From Buxus sempervirens (taxonomy: Eukaryota > Streptophyta > Magnoliopsida > Buxales > Buxaceae): a stretch of DNA of 64,000 bases. Within the stretch, counting starts at the first letter, position 1. Every line of letters starts with the position of its first letter. The DNA lies in contig OX387185.1 in NCBI GenBank assembly GCA_947561395.2, positions 32,158,213 through 32,222,212 of the forward strand, written 5' to 3'. The position numbers and the translations under genes are program-made. The notes under the pieces are model-generated. The model was not told the origin of the DNA. It ran no database searches and saw only the letters and a list, made by a program, of their open reading frames with translations. Shown piece after piece: positions 57,053-64,000 of the stretch.

Positions 57053-60000
57053 TCAAGCAAGTGCGTCTCCAAACTCTTCGTGGCGAGTTGGAGAGCATGA
57101 AGATGAAGGAGTCGGAAATTGTATCTGACTACATCACGCGTGTACAAGCCGTGGTGAACCAACTCATTCGTAATGGCGAAGCATTAACCGATGCGCGAGT
57201 TGTGGAGAAGATTTTGAGATCATTAACCGACAATTTTGAGAATGTTGTGTGCGCGATAGAAGAGTCAAAGGACCTTGCGACACTCACAGTCGACGAGCTT
57301 GCCGATTCTCTTGAGGCACACGAACAACGTAAGAAGAAAAAGAAGGAGGAGACACTCGTGCAAGCACTTCAAACCAAGGCGTCAATCAAAGACGAAAAGG
57401 TACTCTATTCTCAAAATTTTCAAGGTAGAGGGCGTGGCCGTGGAAATGGTCGCGGTGGTCAAGGCAACAGTTATGAAGAGTACTATAAGGAGAAGGGACA
57501 GTCGAACCAACCAAATTGGCGTAGAAGAGGACGCGGTCGAGGAAGAGGCGGCCGGTCGAACTATTCCAACATCGAGTGCTACAAGTGTTACAAGTATGGT
57601 CACTACGCGAAGGATTGCATCTCTGACAAATGTTATAATTGTGGTAAAGTGGGGCATTTTGCAAAAGATTGTCGAGCCGATAAAAAGGTAGAAGAAACAA
57701 CCAACCTAGCCTTGGAAGACGAAGAGAATGAAGGTTTTCTCTTGATGGCTCAAAATGAAGTCAACATCAATAATGACACTCTGTGGTACCTCGACTCAGG
57801 GGCAAGCAACCATATGTGCAGTCACGAGTATCTATTCAAAGAGATGCAAAAGATTGAAGATGGTCGTGTGTCGTTTGGAGATGCATCAAAGGTGGAGGTC
57901 AAAGGCCGAGGTAAGGTTTGTTGCTTACAAAAGGATGGCTTGATAGGGTCAATCCAAGTTGTCTATTACGTACCAGACCTCAAGACCAACATTTTGAGTT
58001 TGGGGCAACTCACGGAGAAAGGTTACTCGATACTTTTAAAAGACCAGGCACTATACTTGAAGGACAAGCAAGGGCGTCTAGTTGCTCGAGTCGAGATGGG
58101 AAGAAATCGGATGTACAAACTGAATTTGAGAAGCGTGCGAGAAAAATGTTTGCGAGTCAACGTAGAAGACAAGGTGTCGCTGTGGCATCTCCGTTTTGGT
58201 CACCTACATCATGGTGGTCTAAAAAAGTTAGCAAAGAAGAACATGGTGCACGGGCTGCCGGACATGGACTATGAGGGAAAATTTTGTGAAGAATGTGTGC
58301 TTGGCAAGCAAGCGAGAACCTCGTTTCAAAAGAAGACAGAATATCAAGCTAAACATACTCTCGAGTTGATTCATACCGACATATGTGGACCAATCACCCC
58401 CGAATCTTTCAGCGGTAAAAGGTACTTCATTTCCTTTATCGATGATTTCTCACGAAAAACTTGGGTTTATTTTTTGAAAGAAAAATCCGAGGCATTCGAG
58501 GTGTTCAAAAAATTCAAAGTGATGGTGGAGAAGGCAACTGGTAGACACATCAAAGCCGTACGATCCGATAGAGGTGGCGAGTATACTTCTACGGCTTTCA
58601 TGGAGTATTGCGAGGAGCAAGGCATAAGGAGATTTCTAACCGCACCATACTCTCCTCAACAAAACGGTGTGGCCCAGAGGAAGAACCGGACTATTCTCGA
58701 CATGGTTCGATCAATGCTCAAGAGCAAGAGGATGCCAAAGGAATTCTGGGCAGAAGCCGTGCAATGTGCCATCTATGTACAAAATCGATGTCCACATATG
58801 AAGTTAGATGATCAAACACCACAAGAGGCATGGAGCGGACAAAAACCAACAGTTTCTCATCTCAAAGTGTTCGGTAGTGTGGCTTATGCACACGTACCGG
58901 ATCAAAGAAGAATGAAGCTCGAAGACAAAAGCAAAAGGTATATTTTTATTGGGTATGATGAGAAGACAAAAGGGTACAAGCTACTCGACCTGATAAGCAA
59001 GAAGGTGATGGTTAGTCGTGATGTGCGAGTAAACGAAGCAAGCGAGTGGGACTGGAACAATTCGACGGAGGTTATCATTGAAGTTGGAGAATCATCAGTC
59101 GTTGCACCAACAAGCATACCAACAAACTCTGAAACTACTGATAATGAAGATGAACCACGACAACCCAAAATGCGAAGTTTGCAAGATTTGTATGATTTGA
59201 CAAATGAGGTGCACCTTGTATGTCTTTTGGCAGATGCTGAAAATATCAGCTTTGAAGAGGCAGTGCGAGACAAGAAGTGGCAAACTGCCATGAACGAGGA
59301 GATTAAGGCGATTGACCGCAACAACACATGGGAGCTAGCAGAATTGCCGAAAGGAAGTCAGCCTATTGGTGTGAGATGGGTGTTCAAGAAAAAGATGAAT
59401 GCTCAAGGCGAGATAGAACGGTACAAGGCGCGACTTGTTGCGAAGGGATACAAGCAAAAGGCCGGAATCGACTATGACGAGGTATTTGCTCCTGTTGCAA
59501 GAATGGAGACAATCCGATTACTCATTTCACAAGCTGCTCAATTCAAATGGCCGATATTTCAAATTGATGTCAAGTCGGAATTCTTGAATGGTGTGCTCGA
59601 AGAAGATGTCTACATCGAACAACCACCCGGGTACATGAAAGTCGGAGAAGAGAATAAGGTGCTAAAATTGAAGAAGGCGCTTTACGGGTTGAAGCAAGCA
59701 CCGCGGGCATGGAATACACGTATCGATTCATATTTCAAGGAGAACAGGTTCAAGCAATGTCCCTACGAGCATGCCCTTTACGCAAAGAAGAATGGAGGTA
59801 ACGTGTTATTTGTTGCTCTTTATGTCGATGATCTTATTTTTATGGGTAACAATGATGAGATGATAGAAGAGTTTAAGAGCACAATGACACGGGAATTTGA
59901 GATGACAAATTTGGGCTTGATGAAGTTTTTTCTTGGTTTGGAGGTTAGACAAGTAGAGACGGGTATTTTTATATCACAGGAGACATATGCAAAAGAGATT

Positions 60001-60774
60001 TTGAAGAAGTATAAGATGGCAGATTGCAACCCGGTATCAACACCAATGGAACCAGGTGCAAAACTCTCGAAGTTCGATGGAGGAGAACGTGTCGATGTGA
60101 GTAAATACCGGAGTTTGATAGGAAGCCTTTGCTATCTCACATGCACAAGGCCGGATCTTTCATTAAGTGTCGGCATTGTAAGTCGGTTCATGGAGGAGCC
60201 GGTTTATTCACACTGGAAGGCGTTGAAGCGAATCCTACGGTACATCCAAGGAACGGTGTCACTCGGGTTGTTCTACTCAAAAGCAAAAGATTATAAGTTG
60301 GTTGGCTACTCCGACAGAGATTGGTGCGGAGACATAGACGATCGGAAAAGCACCTCGGGATATGTGTTCTTTATGGGAGATACTGCGTTTACTTGGCTTT
60401 CAAAGAAGCAACCGATCGTGACGCTCTCGACGTATGAAGCTGAATATGTGGCAGCATCTTGGTGTGTATGTCATGCGATATGGCTTAGAAATTTTTTGAG
60501 CAAGATGGAGCTAAAGCAACTAGGTGCAACCGTGATTCAAGTTGACAACAAATCAGCAATTGAGTTGGCAAAGAACCCAGTGAACCATGAAAGAAGCAAA
60601 CACATCGACGTTCGTTTTCACTTTATCTGAGATCGTGTGAAGGAAGGAAGTGTGGAATTGGTGCATGTGGCAAGTCAGGATCAAGCTGCGGATATCTTCA
60701 CAAAACCGCTACCGAAAGTACTTCTCGACAAATGCAAGAAGATGATTGGCATGACGGATGGTAGAAGCATTTAA
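57053..60774 (+). pseudogene. Ty1/copia gag-pol, 5'-truncated, Tork/TNT1-like
   Basis: The frame is open from the upstream LTR (ATG at 56935) to TGA at 60628-60630, and the same frame continues to TAA at 60772-60774. Counted from 56935: truncated Gag (about 40-160), two CCHC knuckles (CYKCYKYGHYAKDC, CYNCGKVGHFAKDC, about 215-247), protease (WYLDSGASNHMC, about 283), integrase zinc region (LWHLRFGHLHHGG), integrase core (about 475-620), RT (YVDD at about 963-966) and RNase H (TLSTYEAEYVAAS). The Gag N-terminus, roughly the first 100 residues, is absent. In the integrase DDE triad the glutamate of NGVAxR is glutamine (CAG at 58675-58677). The TGA near the end replaces an Arg codon before the final 47 residues. 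Confidence 0.93.
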
Positions 60775-60775
60775 G

Positions 60776-61048
60776 TTTACGGGGGAGTTTTGTTGAATAA
60801 ACATTAAATGTTATCTTTAGTGGGTTTTAAATTTAGAAGTTAATTGGAAAAATGAAAGGTCAAGAGTTTTTTGTAATTGAAAGGCCAAGGGGTGTTACAG
60901 GAGATAGTCGGTTTTTATAGAATTTATTGTTTTTCAGTTTTCTTTTGAGTAGTGCCTAGTGTCTATATAAAGGCCTTGTTGATTTCTTCTGTAATATAAC
61001 TCAGAGTTAAATATAGTTAAAGTGGATTTATTTGAGTTGTCAAAAACA
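60776..61048 (+). repeat. PPT and 3' LTR of the copia element
   Basis: A purine tract ACGGGGGAG (60779-60787) precedes TGTTGAATAAACA at 60791, the probable LTR start. A TATA box TATATAAAGG is at 60964-60973. The end is uncertain: AAACA at 61044-61048 gives TGTT...AACA terminal repeats and a 258-bp LTR. Without the lost 5' LTR I cannot confirm it. Confidence 0.6.
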
Positions 61049-61140
61049 ACTGTTGTCAATCCAATATAAAGAACCATGTTTAGGAGAAGTTTGCTTGTGA
61101 AAGCATGAACAGGTTAATCAGATCTAGAAAACAAAAGTAC

Positions 61141-61697
61141 CTGAAAGACCTCTTGTGTCACGAACAGTGTTGCTTGATGCATCTTGGGGAATCTTTACCT
61201 TTTGAAAAGAAAGAATAATATCAAGAAAAGGAAACATAATAACCACTTTGGTTTTTTCATACTAATTAGAACAAAGATTTTAATGCCTAGAGTCTCAGCA
61301 GAACTGAAGGAAAAAAAGAAATAAGAGGCTCCACAGGAGCCATCCTTAAATTATAAATACCTCAACCGAGAGCGTCTTCTCTTTATAACTTATTTTAATG
61401 TGTCCGCTTATTCCTTTCTTCCTCAAATGTCCATTAAATCTAATTGAAAAGAATGCTTATATAAGAACATGTTGGCATCAACTTTTGGCAAAGAACGGCT
61501 TATAACCAGTATTGGGAAATATATATTGACATATAAAAGTAAATGAAAATCACAGTGAATAGAATACATTCCAAAATGTAAAGGGCACTTCATAATAGGA
61601 AAAAAAATAATACATACTGCCAAGTTAACTGACGTTTCAGGAGGACAGCATTCCTTTCAAACTTATTCAAACGCAAGTCAAGGGCTCTTTTACATGC
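61141..61697 (-). pseudogene. Three-exon fragment of SMC6
   Basis: Exons are 61697-61618, 61439-61361 and 61198-61141. All introns are GT-AG and the spliced frame is continuous, with phase 2 then phase 0. It encodes LNKFERNAVLLKRQLTWQ, FNGHLRKKGISGHIKI...TLSVE, and VKIPQDASSNTVRDTRGLSG. This is the C-terminal region of plant SMC6 (subunit of the SMC5/6 DNA-repair complex) just before the ABC signature motif, which begins LSGGE. The next exon, with the rest of the signature and Walker B, should lie below 61141 but is not found before the copia LTR or beyond it. I also see no upstream exons up to 64000. It is a genomic, intron-containing gene fragment rather than a retrocopy; a real gene cut by insertion or deletion is the alternative. 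Confidence 0.8.
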
Positions 61698-61699
61698 CT

Positions 61700-64000
61700 A
61701 TAATATGTAAAAGCATATTTCATTATTCTACATGATGAGGAAGGTGGATAGGAACATATCATTGGTTAAAAGTAAAATAAAAATAAACCTTATAAACTTG
61801 AGGTGGAAAAGAAAAACACAAAACAGTTGATGCCATGAAGATGGTTAAATTCCAGTATTGTACTGGTAAATATATGACATGACATAAAGGTCAACCTTTT
61901 TATAGGTCCAGCTAAACTTTATACACCTACATCCTCCCAAAACTCATGACCCAAAATAGCCCCTTGATATAGCCTGCTTCTCACAGGTTCCAATACTTGC
62001 GCAAGAAAAGGAGAAGAACGAAACTCTTAAAAAGTGACAGTCAATACCATAATATACACTTTCTATCTACAAACCTGTACTTAAAAGGGAAGGTTTTTTG
62101 GTTTTCGTCCGACTTATTGAACTGACCAAATTGCCCTTCCTCCCCATGTATTCACGGAATTAGCAATACCCTTCCAGATCTCTTCTTCCCCAAGTTATCA
62201 CAGCAACACCCTCTCCTTCGCCCATTGGCCGTTGCTTCTAGGGTTCTAGGATTCTGCTTCTAGGGTTCGCCCATTGTTCCAGAAAAGGATTTTGTTCGGC
62301 AGTTGGCAGCGATCTGCAAGAAGCAAGCTGTGACTATTGGGGAGGGCATCGACATTGGCAGAGGTAGTAGTTGCAAGCAATCCCATCTTTTGTGAGGAGA
62401 TTGGAATCAGGCGTTTCATTACCTTGGCTTGCTGTCCAAGCTTCTATAGAACTCTGCGATTCTTTTCCCTTGCATTCTGTTTCGTTTGAAAGAAGAAACA
62501 CTACTGATTCTCATCTCTCTTCCCCTTCTGCCTTCAACTGGTAAGGGTTTTGGTTAGGTTTCTCCGAGGTCTTTTTATGTTTATTGATTATTTTTCCAAC
62601 TGGTAAGGGTTTTACTTTTTCTACGAGCTCTCTTCCCCTTCTGCCTTCAACTGGTAAGGTTTCTCTCTGTTTCATTTCAAAATAGGGAACATGATTCTCC
62701 TACCTCCTTTTGCCTTTGAATTTGAAAGGTTCTCCTAAGATTTGGGTATGAGTAACCACAAATCGAGAACAATGAAACAACAATCCAAAAGGGAGCAAAA
62801 GCCAGCGGTTTCGTCTGCCTTTTAAATGTACGGTATTATCACTCTCTTCTACGCAAATGCCGCCCTCATTTTTATCCATGTTCACCAAGTTGCTGATTTT
62901 CCTCAAAGCTCCTACCTTACAAGGTTTTTCTGTGAATCGTCTGGTCAGCCTCTGTGCATGAGGCGGATTTAGGGTTCTCTCTTAATGCTAGGGATGGTGA
63001 TGGCTTCCGATCAATCCCAAATTCTTGCGTACATTAGCGACGAACAAAGATTGAAGAACATGATATCCAGTTTCAGATTTGTTTTTTTGGGCCGATAAAA
63101 GGTATAGTTCCAAATTTTTTTTTCCTTTCTTTGTTATACTTTGATTTGCTGTCATGGTCTCCATTGTGCATTGGATGCACAATTTCTACAATTTCGTACT
63201 GGAAACCTATTTGTTTCATTCTGTAGTTTCCAATTCCTTCTTATTCTTTTTTCCTCCCAATTTGTTGGTTAATTTCCTGTGTGCAGTTATTACACTCAAC
63301 GAATTGGTGTGAACAATAAATGTGTAGCGGAAGCTTAAATTGAAGCTTTACCTTCCAAGAAGAGAAATGATTTTCAAGATATATTTTACTGATTCGTTTA
63401 TTTGCATTAAGACTATTTCTGTTCATCATCTCTTACTCATAGGTTCTACAATTTTGCGTTGCAAAGCTTTAAAAGTAGAAGTAAAAACAACTCCGTTGTG
63501 AGTAAAAATGCATATTGAACGAGTTGCATTGTTGATTTTACTGTTTCCTTTCTTGAGGAAGTTTCAACTTTCGCATGCTCATGTTATCACTGTTTTAGGT
63601 TGAGGTTTTCACTCATATGTTTATAATTTTTATCTTAACAGGTTGGATTCTTCATTTGAGAATGTTGATGAATTGTTACGTTTAACATTGACCACTTTGT
63701 TTTATTTCCATTTCATTTTTCAGTTGGACAGTTTCACTAATTGTCTAACCAAAAGTGGCTTATATTATTTTTCTCTTCTTTTTCTTCGTTACTATTTATA
63801 CATCTCTGGTCTGATGGGATAGCCTGTGAATCAACTGTTAGAACATTATTATATGAATGCTAGAAACACCAGAACTCAATATCAGGTGTGTTGTTTACCT
63901 ATGGAGATTTTTGTTCTTCATTTGTGTCTATTATATCTTTTATGAATAAATTATTCAGGGATGTACAATATTTAGGCTTCCACCAATGCTTGTTACGACA
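61700..64000. other. AT-rich tail without a recognisable gene
   Basis: Positions 62180-62320 have repeated GGGTTCTAGG/CTAGGGTTC and CT-rich sequence like a plant 5' UTR on the plus strand. Positions 62514-62660 carry a near-exact repeat of CTCTTCCCCTTCTGCC plus TTCAACTGGTAAGG, with a partial third copy at 62596. Open frames are short (under 70 codons) with no domain. An unknown transcript starting near 62200 is possible but not supported by a coding exon. Confidence 0.4.
62514..62660 (+). repeat. Short direct repeats ending in splice-donor-like CTGGTAAGG
   Basis: CTCTTCCCCTTCTGCCTTCA followed by ACTGGTAAGG occurs at about 62517-62545 and again at about 62629-62659. A partial copy (CCAACTGGTAAGGGTTTT) is at about 62596-62613. 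Each has a GTAAGG donor-like site. Confidence 0.7.

Noticed and set aside
57275..57691. 138-codon plus-strand ORF in another frame of copia gag
   Set aside because: Arg-rich shadow of the RGRG-rich Gag segment.
62700..63429. Short minus-strand ORFs at the right end
   Set aside because: Under 70 codons, with no domain or supporting splice sites.

Overview
This window is AT-rich nuclear DNA of a flowering plant, most likely a eudicot. The evidence is Tekay/Del-type and Tat-type Ty3/gypsy retrotransposons, a Ty1/copia element, a tRNA-derived SINE, a CACTA-type terminus, short AT-rich GT-AG introns, a plant purine permease gene and exons of plant SMC6. The species cannot be named from this. About 49 of the first 50 kb is a nest of LTR retrotransposons whose borders I fixed by finding matching 5-bp target-site duplications (TSDs) on both sides of each insertion.

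Region 1 (1-16675): remnants of old host DNA interrupted by a solo LTR (537-6439, TSD ATAAG) that contains a second solo LTR (3563-6387, TSD CTTAA), then by a complete Tekay/Del-like chromovirus on the minus strand (6793-16299, TSD ATAAA, two 2356-bp LTRs that look over 99% identical). The chromovirus reading frames carry one nonsense codon and two frameshifts.

Region 2 (16676-49565): a Tekay-like solo LTR (TSD GCTTA) split by three later insertions. The first is another Tekay-like solo LTR (17492-42754, TSD AATTT), itself split by a complete 22.5-kb Tat-lineage element (20034-42494, TSD CTGGG). The second is a solo LTR at 43485-46775 (TSD GGATG). The third is a minus-strand solo LTR related to the Tat element at 47562-49378 (TSD AGTAT). 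The Tat element has gag, protease, RT, RNase H, archaeal-type RNase H and integrase on the plus strand. Between pol and the 3' LTR it has two antisense, intron-containing genes with plant mobile domains (PMD): a 2-exon gene at 33296-34974 that is open throughout, and a 7-exon decayed gene at 35446-38182.

The most interesting signal is a set of short palindromes (core GTATCCGG...CCGGATAC) repeated at exactly 39 bp. It occurs in both LTRs upstream of the TATA box, immediately upstream of TATA-like boxes of both antisense PMD genes, and in the leader before gag. The related solo LTR at 47562-49378 has an array in the same place with a different palindrome (CCGTAT...ATACGG) at exactly 28 bp. This looks like an element-owned cis-regulatory code that has turned over between families. 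That the PMD proteins read it is only a hypothesis. A separate Tekay-like LTR carries an array of hairpins with different stems around one constant loop (19336-19696).

Region 3 (49566-64000): a gene island with a two-exon purine permease (51165-52340, minus), a SINE (53961-54131), a CACTA-like end (54413), and a 5'-truncated LTR of the same family as the 6793-16299 element. That LTR runs at its exact 3' terminus into a 5'-truncated copia gag-pol (57053-60774). Last come three minus-strand exons of SMC6 (61141-61697) without the rest of the gene, and a tail with no recognisable gene.
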